Positions 34,786-42,393 of a DNA stretch of 64,000 nt are shown here, one piece after another. Source of the stretch: UBA3855 sp964472035 (lineage in GTDB: Bacteria > Bacillota > Clostridia > Oscillospirales > Ruminococcaceae); contig CAYYIT010000002.1 of the NCBI GenBank assembly GCA_964472035.1, positions 1-64,000 of the forward strand, given 5' to 3'. Position 1 is the first letter of the stretch; each line of letters starts with the position of its first letter. A program made the translations under genes and the position numbers. The notes under the pieces are model-generated. The model saw nothing but the letters and a program-made list of their open reading frames with translations, did not search any database and was not told the origin of the DNA.

Positions 34786-35343
34786 ATGATTACAGCAGGC
34801 GATTTCAGAAACGGTGTTACATTTGAAATGGATGGCAACGTTGTTCAGGTTGTTGAGTTCCAGCATGTAAAGCCTGGCAAGGGCGCTGCGTTTGTAAGAA
34901 CCAAGTATAAGAATGTTATCACAGGTTCTGTTGTAGAGCGTTCTTTCAACCCCACTGAAAAGTTCCCGACCGCTTTCGTTGAGCGCAAGGACATGCAGTA
35001 TCTGTACGAGGACGGCGGTCTGTACTACTTCATGGATATGGAGTCCTACGAGCAGCTGCCGATCGAGAAGGAAAAGCTGGGCGCAAGCTTTGCATTTGTT
35101 AAGGAGAACATGGAAGTAAAGGTTCTCTCCTACAAGGGCAACGTATTCGGCGTTGAGCCGCCCTTCTTTGTAGAGCTGCAGGTTACCCAGACCGATCCCG
35201 GCTTCAAGGGTGATACCGCTACCAACGCAACAAAGCCCGCTATCGTAGAGACCGGCGCTGAAGTAAGAGTTCCGCTGTTCATCGACGAAGGTGACATGAT
35301 CCGTATCGACACCAGAACCGGTGAATACATGGAGCGTGCATAA
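34786..35343 (+). CDS. efp: Translation elongation factor P
   Basis: A 185-residue EF-P, which rescues ribosomes stalled at polyproline. Three beta-barrel domains; the tip residue is Lys32 in KPGKGAAF, the usual site for post-translational modification in Bacillota. The C-terminal signature DTRTGEYMERA is complete. AACGGAGG precedes the ATG. It has its own promoter and its codon bias is strong. Confidence 0.97.
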   Translation: MITAGDFRNGVTFEMDGNVVQVVEFQHVKPGKGAAFVRTKYKNVITGSVVERSFNPTEKFPTAFVERKDMQYLYEDGGLYYFMDMESYEQLPIEKEKLGASFAFVKENMEVKVLSYKGNVFGVEPPFFVELQVTQTDPGFKGDTATNATKPAIVETGAEVRVPLFIDEGDMIRIDTRTGEYMERA

Positions 35344-35380
35344 GCACAACGAATATTATCGCTGAAAGGAAGGCTTGGCT

Positions 35381-35821
35381 ATGGACAAGATTGCTTATCT
35401 GAAGGGAATGCTTGCAGGTCAGGGCGTTGACCCTGCTTCCAAGGAAGGCATGGTTTACAATGCGATCTGTGATGCACTCGACGAACTGGTTTCCTATACT
35501 GAGGAGCTGGAAGACCGTGTAGCGGAGCTGGAAGAGCTCTGCGATATTCTGGATTCCGATCTCGGTGATCTGGAAGAACTGCTTCTGGATGACGAGGATG
35601 ACGATGCATGCGACGGCTGCTGTTGCTCTGATTATGCAGATGATTTCGATGACGACGAAGAGCGTTATGAGACGATCTGCCCCACATGCGGCAAGTGCAT
35701 CCTGCTCGACGAGCGTACGCTTGAAGAGGGCGAGACCGTATGTCCGAACTGCGGTGAGGAGCTGGAATTTGATTTCGATGAAATGGACATCGAAGAGCTG
35801 GCTTCTGACAGCGAGGAATAA
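35381..35821 (+). CDS. Acidic zinc-ribbon protein with CD1247-type N-terminus
   Basis: A 146-residue, very acidic protein (long Asp/Glu runs). The N-terminal 60 residues (MDKIAYLKGMLAGQGVDPAS start, Leu/Glu-rich coiled coil) match the CD1247 N-terminal domain family of clostridia. The C-terminal half has a four-cysteine zinc ribbon (CPTCGKC and CPNCGEE, about 96-124) and an extra Cys cluster (CDGCCC). Function unknown. It follows efp by 37 bases with GAAAGGAAGG before the ATG, and ends in a terminator; co-expression with efp is likely. Confidence 0.85.
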   Translation: MDKIAYLKGMLAGQGVDPASKEGMVYNAICDALDELVSYTEELEDRVAELEELCDILDSDLGDLEELLLDDEDDDACDGCCCSDYADDFDDDEERYETICPTCGKCILLDERTLEEGETVCPNCGEELEFDFDEMDIEELASDSEE

Positions 35822-35831
35822 GAAACGATGG

Positions 35832-35865
35832 AACAGCAGCGGAACGTGCTTCCGTTGCTGTTTTT
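35832..35865 (+). terminator. Terminator of efp operon
   Basis: Stem AACAGCA-CGGAA / TTCCG-TGCTGTT with one G-U pair, 5-base loop, then TTT. Confidence 0.75.
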
Positions 35866-35931
35866 CACAAGTACATATTTTGGACGCACTGCGAATACAA
35901 TGGTGCGAGACTGAATGAAAGGGTGAATACA

Positions 35932-36438
35932 ATGGCATTTGTAAAAAAAGAAGTCAGTGAACTGACAGTCAATCCGTTTACCACTATCGGAGATGAGTGG
36001 TTCCTGCTCACTGCTGGTGATCTGGAGAATTATAATACCATGACAGCTTCCTGGGGCGGCCTGGGTGTGATCTGGGGCAGCCCCTCTGTGACTGCCTATG
36101 TCAGAACTTCCCGTCATACCTTCGGCTATATGGAGGAGAATGACACCTTCAGCATCAGTGTGCTGGAGGACGGCAACCGAGATGCACTGGCATTCTGCGG
36201 CTCCAAGTCCGGCAGGGATTATGACAAGGCAAAGGAAACCGGCCTGACTCCCATCGAGCTGGATGGTGTTGCTGCGTTCGAGCAGGCAAAGCTCGTGTTC
36301 ATCTGCGAGAAGTCCTACAGCCAGATGATGGAGCAGGATGCTTTCTCTAAGAGCGAGACCTATGACAGATGGTACGGCACTGATCCCATGCACAAGATGT
36401 ACATCGGTAAGATCAAGGCTGTCTATGTAAAGGAATAA
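35932..36438 (+). CDS. Flavin reductase-like FMN-binding protein
   Basis: A 168-residue protein of the flavin reductase-like split-barrel family. TASWGGLGVIWGSPSVTAYVRTSRHTFGYMEENDTFSISVL is the FMN-binding core; GSKSGRDYDKAKETGLTP is the second family block. Likely an FMN-dependent oxidoreductase of unknown substrate. Start chosen at ATG 35932 with AAAGGGTG upstream. It is a single gene between two terminators; no promoter was identified with confidence in the 66-base gap. Confidence 0.85.
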   Translation: MAFVKKEVSELTVNPFTTIGDEWFLLTAGDLENYNTMTASWGGLGVIWGSPSVTAYVRTSRHTFGYMEENDTFSISVLEDGNRDALAFCGSKSGRDYDKAKETGLTPIELDGVAAFEQAKLVFICEKSYSQMMEQDAFSKSETYDRWYGTDPMHKMYIGKIKAVYVKE

Positions 36439-36442
36439 TGTA

Positions 36443-36475
36443 AAAAAGAGCGGAACATAGTGTTCCGCTCTTTTT
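36443..36475. terminator. Bidirectional terminator
   Basis: A perfect 15-bp stem (AAAAAGAGCGGAACA and complement, loop TAG) between the convergent flavin reductase and DUF6472 genes, with A/T tracts on both sides. Confidence 0.9.
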
Positions 36476-36641
36476 ACTGCTTTGCTGCAATTTTGTATTC
36501 ATCGCCGTCACGGTAGTACGGACAGCATTTGTAATGCCCCTGAACGAGCCGCGCGTACTCATCCTCATCCAGGTCGCGCTCGCAGACATAGCATTCCCAC
36601 TCCTCATCGTAGGTGTAATAAGCACAGGTTTCACATTCCAT
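36474..36641 (-). CDS. DUF6472-type small cysteine-rich protein
   Basis: A 55-residue protein: MECETCAYYTYDEEWECYVCERDLDEDE, then CCPYYRDGDEYKIAAKQ. Two cysteine pairs suggest a small zinc knuckle. It matches a short clostridial family of unknown function (DUF6472). The start ATG at 36641 has GGAGGG nine bases upstream; longer starts are in the ribosome site. Its stop lies at the edge of the bidirectional terminator. Confidence 0.8.
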   Translation of the reverse strand: MECETCAYYTYDEEWECYVCERDLDEDEYARLVQGHYKCCPYYRDGDEYKIAAKQ

Positions 36642-36660
36642 AGTGCATCCCTCCATAAAG

Positions 36661-36688
36661 TAACGCCCCCGCATGACCGGGGGCGTTA
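36661..36688 (-). terminator. Hairpin after the lipoprotein gene
   Basis: An 11-bp GC-rich stem (TAACGCCCCCG and complement, 6-base loop), downstream of the lipoprotein on the minus strand. The T tract behind it is poor, so some read-through into the DUF6472 gene is possible. Confidence 0.55.
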
Positions 36689-36706
36689 TCATCAATTATA
36701 CTGGAA

Positions 36707-37585
36707 TTACTCAGCAGCCTCTTCGGCAGCAGTCTCTTCTTCAGCAGCGCTTTCTTCGCCCTCTGCTGCGGACTCCTCACCCTCAGCAGCACCGGAGTCT
36801 TCGCCCATGCCACTAACAGTGAAGTTTACTTCTACAGTAGTCCATGCGCCGAAATCAGCAGGATCTACGACATGGGGAGAGTATGCGTCAGCAATATCCA
36901 GCTTGTTGCCGTCTGCATCGAACAGCGGACCCTCTGCGGAATGTGCGTCACCAGAAAGATCGGTTGCTGCCATATAACCATTGTAGATGTTGGAACGCAG
37001 CTCTACGCCGTCATCGGAAGAGGTATAGTTCTTAGCGGTCATTTCGATCTCTTCACCGTCTACCAGAATGCTGTCAATTGTGATGACAGCGTCAGGACAA
37101 GTCTGGCTGCCGTCCTTGATAATGATCGCAGCAAACTTCAGACCGGAGGGAGTGTATTCACCGGCATCGGCACGGAAACCGTTAGTGCCTGCGTTAACAC
37201 TGACTGTGTAAGAACCGTTACCATCAATCGTGCAAACACCTGCATCGTATGCAAGCATGTAGCCGGAATCGGTGCTGGAACCCCAGTACTGAACCCAAAC
37301 CTGCTCCTCAGCAATAGCGAGGTATGCCTGACCGGACTGTGCATCAACAACGGGTTCAATATCAACCGGCTCAGTCTCAGCCTGTGTAACTTCCTCAACC
37401 TCAGCTGCTGTGGGAGCTTCTGTTGCTGCCTCATCAGCTTCTGCGGAAGAATCGTCTGCGGACTCTGCTGCGGATTCGCCAGCAGACTCTGCCTTGCTCT
37501 CTTCTTTGTCACTGCCGCAAGCAGTGAAAGAACCGCACATCATCATTGCTGCTAGGAGGCATGCGAGATATTTTTTCATTTTCAT
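36707..37585 (-). CDS. Surface lipoprotein with carbohydrate-binding-like domain
   Basis: A 292-residue exported lipoprotein. The signal sequence ends in GSFTAC, so Cys21 or nearby would be lipidated. Next comes a Glu/Ala/Ser/Thr linker (about 23-75) and a beta-rich domain (about 80-265: WVQYWGSST, TIDGNGSYTVSV, LKFAAIIIKDG, AVITIDSILVDGEEI, WTTVEVNFTVSG). This pattern recalls carbohydrate-binding sandwich modules found in Ruminococcus fibre-degrading enzymes, but I cannot assign a CBM family. The tail is a low-complexity Glu/Ala repeat (GEESAAE). Start at 37585 has GAGGAAAC upstream. A single gene with its own promoter. Confidence 0.75.
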   Translation of the reverse strand: MKMKKYLACLLAAMMMCGSFTACGSDKEESKAESAGESAAESADDSSAEADEAATEAPTAAEVEEVTQAETEPVDIEPVVDAQSGQAYLAIAEEQVWVQYWGSSTDSGYMLAYDAGVCTIDGNGSYTVSVNAGTNGFRADAGEYTPSGLKFAAIIIKDGSQTCPDAVITIDSILVDGEEIEMTAKNYTSSDDGVELRSNIYNGYMAATDLSGDAHSAEGPLFDADGNKLDIADAYSPHVVDPADFGAWTTVEVNFTVSGMGEDSGAAEGEESAAEGEESAAEEETAAEEAAE

Positions 37586-37687
37586 AGTAGTTTCCTCTTT
37601 TCTTTCTTCCATGGTATTTCTGCGTAACCATGAACATTCTGTGACTTCAGCATGGAACATGACATGTCCACACACCTTTATAAACTA

Positions 37688-37716
37688 ATGATACACGATT
37701 TTTGAAAAAAGTGCAA
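37688..37716 (-). promoter_or_regulatory. Promoter of the lipoprotein gene
   Basis: Minus strand TTGCAC (37716-37711), 17 bp, TATCAT (37693-37688). Leader of about 95 bases. Confidence 0.65.
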
Positions 37717-37791
37717 GATATAAAATGAACAAATTCAGGAGAGGGACAAGCCGAGTAATTAGCAAATCTGTATACCATTATACGCTTGGAA

Positions 37792-39702
37792 TTATGCTTC
37801 TTCCAGCTCGCAAAGCTCCATGAAGCATTCCTCAGACCGGAGTTTTGCAGCCTCAAGCTGCGCGCAGACTTCGTTCATTTTCTGATAATCCGTGCAGACC
37901 TCCGGCAGCGTCAGCTGCTCCTCAAGCTCGGCAATGGACAGATCGAGCTGTTCGATCTCCTGCTCCAGCTCACGCATTCTGTTTCTTCTTGCAGCATCGG
38001 CACTGCGCTGCGCCTTGGAACGGTGGCTGACGGCCGCCGTCTTGGGCTTGGCAGGCTGGGAGATCTGCTGTGCATTCAGAAGGGAAGCTGCCTTGGCTTT
38101 TTCCTCAAGATACTGTTCAAAACCATAGGGATGGAGCGTAACGCCCTGTTCCGTCAGCTCAAGGATCTGTGTCGCGATGCGTTTGAGGAAGTAGCGGTCA
38201 TGTGAAACGAAGAGCAGCGTGCCCGTATAGTCCGCGAGTGCCTCTTCGAGGACCTCCTTCATCGGAAGATCCAGATGGTTGGTCGGCTCGTCAAGCAGCA
38301 TAACATTGCCATGCTCCAGCATCAGCAATGCAAAACATACCCTTGCGCGTTCACCACCGCTGAGCGCGGAGATGCGCTTGAAAACGTCCTCACCGGTGAT
38401 CCGGACCTGTCCGAGCAGGCTGCGGATCTCCACATCCAGCATTGCAGGAAAGCGATCGTGCAGCTCATCCATGACAGTGTTGTCAGGATTGAGATTGGTG
38501 CTTTCCTGATCGAAATAACCAAGCTTGATATTCTTATTGAAGCGGATGAGGCCCTCATGCGGCAGAATGCCGAGGATCTCCTTGAGCAGTGTGGATTTGC
38601 CGATGCCGTTCACACCGACAATGCCGAGTTTTTCACCGCGTCTAACCAAAAAGCTGACGTCCCGGAGCAGGGTCTTTCGGTCGATGCCTTCGCCGACGGA
38701 AATGTCAGCATCGCGAACCTCCAATACTTCCTGCGGCGGCTCTACTTCGTAGGAGAACCGCAGACCGGCGCGCTTTTGCTGGGTAACTGGCTTTTCGATG
38801 CGTTCCATTTTATCGAGCTGCTTCTGCCGGCTTTTGGCGCTCTTCGAGGTCGATGCGCGGACAAGATTGCGTGCAACGTAATCTTCGAGCTTTGCGATCT
38901 CTTTTTGCTGGAGCGCGTATTCCTTTTCCTGACGTTCCACCGCTGCCGCCTTGAGGACGGTGTAGGCGGAGTAATTGCCCTTGAAACGTGTCAGCTTTCC
39001 GCGTTCGATCTCACAGATCGACGTAGCAAGCTTGTCCAGGAAATACCGGTCATGGGAAACGATCAGCAGTGCGCCCTTGTAGCTCTGCAGGTATTCCTCA
39101 AGCCACGCGATGGTCTCAAAGTCCAGATGATTGGTCGGCTCGTCGAGGATCAGCAGATTCGGCGCTTCCAGCAGGAGCTTGGAAATGGCAAGTCTTGTCT
39201 TCTCGCCGCCGCTGAAGCTTGCGACTTCTCGGTGGAATTCCGCCGCGGTGAAGCCCATACCGTGCAGCACCGTCTTGATCTTCACATCGATCTGGTAGCC
39301 GTCATTGGCTTCGAACCAGGTGGACATGCGGTCGTATTCCGCTGAAACAGACATATCACCTGCCTGCATGGCAAGCTCCGCCTCCCGCATCTTTTCCTGT
39401 GTTTCAAGCAGTGCGGAGAAGACCCCACGCATTTCCTCCCATACCGTCAGGGTGGAATCCAGCGCAGCCGACTGTGCAAGATAACCCACAGATGTTTTGG
39501 AGCCGCGGACGATCACGCCATCTCCTTCAACCTCATGGTCGGGAAGAATCTCGCCCAGCAGGATCTTTAGCAGGGTGGATTTGCCGCAGCCGTTGGCACC
39601 GATCAGACCAATCCTGTCCTGATCCTCGATCTGCAGATTGACATCCTGCAGGAGTGGAATGCCATTGTAAACTTTATGAATTGAAACTGCTTTGAGCAGC
39701 AT
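37792..39702 (-). CDS. ABC-F family ATP-binding protein
   Basis: A 636-residue protein with two ABC domains and no membrane part. First domain: GANGCGKS, FSGGEKTR, LLILDEPTNHLD; second: GVNGIGKS, LSGGERAR, MLLDEPTNHLD. Between them (about 245-325) is the Lys/Arg-rich interdomain linker that reaches toward the P-site tRNA in ABC-F ribosome factors; a C-terminal coiled coil (about 550-636) resembles the Uup/YdiF group. Probably acts on stalled ribosomes. Not clearly an antibiotic-resistance subtype. It has its own promoter, divergent from the kinase gene. Confidence 0.93.
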   Translation of the reverse strand: MLLKAVSIHKVYNGIPLLQDVNLQIEDQDRIGLIGANGCGKSTLLKILLGEILPDHEVEGDGVIVRGSKTSVGYLAQSAALDSTLTVWEEMRGVFSALLETQEKMREAELAMQAGDMSVSAEYDRMSTWFEANDGYQIDVKIKTVLHGMGFTAAEFHREVASFSGGEKTRLAISKLLLEAPNLLILDEPTNHLDFETIAWLEEYLQSYKGALLIVSHDRYFLDKLATSICEIERGKLTRFKGNYSAYTVLKAAAVERQEKEYALQQKEIAKLEDYVARNLVRASTSKSAKSRQKQLDKMERIEKPVTQQKRAGLRFSYEVEPPQEVLEVRDADISVGEGIDRKTLLRDVSFLVRRGEKLGIVGVNGIGKSTLLKEILGILPHEGLIRFNKNIKLGYFDQESTNLNPDNTVMDELHDRFPAMLDVEIRSLLGQVRITGEDVFKRISALSGGERARVCFALLMLEHGNVMLLDEPTNHLDLPMKEVLEEALADYTGTLLFVSHDRYFLKRIATQILELTEQGVTLHPYGFEQYLEEKAKAASLLNAQQISQPAKPKTAAVSHRSKAQRSADAARRNRMRELEQEIEQLDLSIAELEEQLTLPEVCTDYQKMNEVCAQLEAAKLRSEECFMELCELEEA

Positions 39703-39729
39703 GTAATCACCTCACAATACACTCTTTTC

Positions 39730-39758
39730 ATTATAGCAGGAAACGGCGCTGTTGTCAA
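39730..39758 (-). promoter_or_regulatory. Promoter of the ABC-F gene
   Basis: Minus strand TTGACA (39758-39753), 17 bp, TATAAT (39735-39730): exact consensus. Its -35 is only 17 bp from the -35 of the divergent kinase promoter. Confidence 0.85.
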
Positions 39759-39775
39759 ATCTTTTGTCTGCGTTA

Positions 39776-39804
39776 TTGACATTTTCCGGCAAATCCGTTA
39801 TAAT
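39776..39804 (+). promoter_or_regulatory. Promoter of the pyridoxal kinase-like gene
   Basis: TTGACA (39776-39781), 17 bp, TATAAT (39799-39804): exact consensus, about 40 bases before the ATG. Confidence 0.85.
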
Positions 39805-39849
39805 AGATAGCGGACCTGTGTCCGCAATGAAATGGAAGGAGGACAGCCA

Positions 39850-40686
39850 ATGAAACGAATCCTGACCGTGCAGGACATTTCCTGTACCGGAAAATGCTCG
39901 TTAACTGCTGCATTGCCGATCCTGTCAGCGATGGGACATGAGACAGTCATACTGCCCACAGCGGTGCTGTCCACACATACAGCGTTTGAAGAATACACCT
40001 TCTGTGATCTGACCGACCAGATGCGTCCGATTGCAGAGGTCTGGAAAAAACAGGGGATCACATTCGATGCGATCTATACCGGCTACCTCGGTTCCGCTGC
40101 ACAGGTGGAGATCGTTGAAGAACTGATCTCGCAGTTCCGCGGCGAAAATACCTGCGTATTTGTGGATCCGGTGCTCGGCGATTTCGGCAGGCTCTACAGC
40201 GGCTTCGGAGATGATTTTCCGCAGGAAATGAAGCGCCTTTGTATGGGCGCGGATGTTATCACCCCGAATCTGACGGAGGCGGCATGCCTTCTTGGCATTC
40301 CCTACATCGGGGAGGGCTATGAAGCCGGGGATATCAAACGTATTCTTTCCGGACTTGCGCAGCTCGGTGCCAAAAAGATCCTGCTCACCGGTGTGAGTCT
40401 CAAAGAGAATGAGGTTGGATTTATGGGCTACGATGCTCATGAGAACCAGTATTTTTCCTATTTCCATGAAAAATTCCCCCAGCAGTACCATGGGACGGGT
40501 GACGTATTTGCAAGCTCCTGTGTCGGCGGGATCCTCTGTGGGCTATCCTTTGAGGCGGCTACTAAGCTTGCTGCAAATTTCACGCTCGAAAGCATCCGCG
40601 CTACCGCCATTGCTCCCGATGCCAGATGGTACGGTGTGCATTATGAAAGTGCGTTGCGTTATCTGCTGCAGCATCTGTCAGAATAA
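39850..40686 (+). CDS. Pyridoxal/pyridoxamine kinase-like protein
   Basis: A 278-residue ribokinase-fold enzyme of the PdxK/PdxY group, phosphorylating B6 vitamers for pyridoxal-phosphate salvage. The start KRILTVQDISCTGKCSLTAALPIL and TAVLSTHTAF form the substrate site; DPVLGD and the HGTGDVFAS anion hole with catalytic Asp are typical. The call pyridoxamine kinase is by overall similarity; other ribokinase substrates are less likely. The start has GGAGGACAG upstream. Single gene with its own promoter and terminator. Confidence 0.88.
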   Translation: MKRILTVQDISCTGKCSLTAALPILSAMGHETVILPTAVLSTHTAFEEYTFCDLTDQMRPIAEVWKKQGITFDAIYTGYLGSAAQVEIVEELISQFRGENTCVFVDPVLGDFGRLYSGFGDDFPQEMKRLCMGADVITPNLTEAACLLGIPYIGEGYEAGDIKRILSGLAQLGAKKILLTGVSLKENEVGFMGYDAHENQYFSYFHEKFPQQYHGTGDVFASSCVGGILCGLSFEAATKLAANFTLESIRATAIAPDARWYGVHYESALRYLLQHLSE

Positions 40687-40698
40687 TCCATTGATCGG

Positions 40699-40730
40699 CA
40701 GCCCCTTCTTAGGGGGGGCTGTTGTTTTTA
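40699..40730 (+). terminator. Terminator of the kinase gene
   Basis: Stem CAGCCCC / GGGGCTG, 9-base loop, then TTGTTTTT. Confidence 0.8.
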
Positions 40731-40800
40731 TGGAAAATGTACTGAAAAACATGAGGATTTTATGCAAAGCGCTGATTTTTCCGAAGTTTTCAATTTGCTA

Positions 40801-40829
40801 TTGCACTAAAATTCAGAATGTCGTATAAT
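40801..40829 (+). promoter_or_regulatory. Promoter of the MBOAT-DHHW-FkbH-ACP operon
   Basis: TTGCAC (40801-40806), 17 bp, TATAAT (40824-40829). The about 142-base leader carries an AGACCA / TGGTCT hairpin (about 40846-40870) followed by a T-rich stretch (GTGTTTGTTTTT), a possible weak attenuator. The rest of the leader is AT-rich without further structure. Confidence 0.7.
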
Positions 40830-40977
40830 AAAAATATAGGATGTAAGACCATGTCAGAATGCCGTGGTCTGTGTTTGTTTTTAGTGAAAAAAGGTATAGA
40901 AAGATACAAAAATGCCAATTATTAACAAGCATATCCGATAAAGAAGAACAAAAGATAATAGAATTAGGGGCAAACAA

Positions 40978-42378
40978 ATGATTTTTTCCAGCTTGATTTT
41001 CCTGTATCTCTTCCTGCCGCTCTGTCTGCTTTGCTATGCGTCCGTGAAGAAGATCCAGCATCGTAATATTGTACTTGTCATTTTTTCATTGCTTTTTTAT
41101 GCGTGGGGAGAACCCACACGCATCATATATCTGCTGCTCAGTACACTGATCAACTATCTCTGCGGACTTGGTGTCGATAAATACCGAAATACCGCCGCTT
41201 CAAAGGTTGTGCTGGGCTTTTCGCTGCTGTACAACCTTGGTATGATCGGGGTATTCAAGTACAGCGGTTTTCTTATGGAAAATGTCAATGCGCTGTTCGG
41301 ATCGCAGTTCCCTGTGCCGGAGATCGCACAGCTCGTCGGCATCAGCTTCTACACCTTCCAGGTCATGTCCTATGTCATCGACTGCTACTGGGAGAAGGTG
41401 GAGCCGCAGCGGAATTTACTGAAATTCCTGCTGTATGTATCGCTCTTCCCGCAGCTGATCGCAGGCCCTATCGTGCGCTACAGCACGATTGCAGAGGAGA
41501 TCGATGATCGCAGAACGACCCTCGAGGATCTCAGCGGCGGTCTGACACGTTTTGTCATCGGCCTTTCCAAGAAGGTCATTCTTGCCGACCAGCTCTTCCG
41601 CATCGTGGATGATTTCCTCGGCGGTATCGAATCCCAGACGATGTTTGCGACCTGGTACGGCGTGATCATCTATTCACTGTATATTTACTTTGACTTCTCC
41701 GGTTATTCCGATATGGCGATCGGTCTCGGCAGGATCTTCGGCTTCCACTTTGACGAGAACTTCAACCACCCGTTCCTGTGCAAGGATATCACCGAATTCT
41801 GGCAGAGATGGCATATCTCCCTCGGTTCCTTCTTCAGGGATTACCTTCTGCCGCTGTCCTTCTTCGGCATCCGCAATAAGTATTTAAGCCTCGGCATTGT
41901 CTGGCTCTGTACCGGTATCTGGCATGGCGCGAGCTGGAACTATATCATCTGGGGTCTGTACTATGGTGCATTCATCCTGCTTGAAACACGCATCGGCAAG
42001 AAGAAAATGCGCAAGATCCCGATCGTGCTGCGTCATATCTACAATAAGATCGTGATCATCATCGGCTTTGGTATCTTCTATTTTGAGGATACCGCAAAGC
42101 TTTTGACCTTCCTGAAGAACCTCACACCGCTCAATCCCAACGGCATCACCAGCTCCGTTGTGACGATCTCGCTGTACAATAATCTGTTCCTGATCCTGGC
42201 GGCCATACTGTTCACCTTCCCGATCCTTGCACTTTTCAAAAAGCTTTCCGATCGGTCACTTGGAAACAAGGTGTGCCTGTCCGTAGCCGGAACGATCACC
42301 TGTGCTGCACTCCTGCTCCTGAGCAGTGTGCTGCTCGTGGATGCCACTACCAAGGCATTCCTGTACTACCGATTCTAA
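40978..42378 (+). CDS. MBOAT-family O-acyltransferase
   Basis: A 466-residue membrane-bound O-acyltransferase of the AlgI/DltB type with about 10-12 membrane helices. The conserved core is seen in DFSGYSDMAIGLGRIFGF, ITEFWQRWHISLGSFFRDYL and the invariant His (about 316) in GIWHGASWNYIIWG. Such enzymes move an acyl group from a carrier on the inside to a sugar or polyol on the outside. The AlgI-like form fits alginate-type O-acetyltransferases, but the linked ACP and FkbH genes argue for an ACP-borne donor, as with DltB. First gene of a four-gene operon; the DHHW gene follows after 15 bases. Confidence 0.93.
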   Translation: MIFSSLIFLYLFLPLCLLCYASVKKIQHRNIVLVIFSLLFYAWGEPTRIIYLLLSTLINYLCGLGVDKYRNTAASKVVLGFSLLYNLGMIGVFKYSGFLMENVNALFGSQFPVPEIAQLVGISFYTFQVMSYVIDCYWEKVEPQRNLLKFLLYVSLFPQLIAGPIVRYSTIAEEIDDRRTTLEDLSGGLTRFVIGLSKKVILADQLFRIVDDFLGGIESQTMFATWYGVIIYSLYIYFDFSGYSDMAIGLGRIFGFHFDENFNHPFLCKDITEFWQRWHISLGSFFRDYLLPLSFFGIRNKYLSLGIVWLCTGIWHGASWNYIIWGLYYGAFILLETRIGKKKMRKIPIVLRHIYNKIVIIIGFGIFYFEDTAKLLTFLKNLTPLNPNGITSSVVTISLYNNLFLILAAILFTFPILALFKKLSDRSLGNKVCLSVAGTITCAALLLLSSVLLVDATTKAFLYYRF

Positions 42379-42393
42379 AGGAGGGACGATCAG

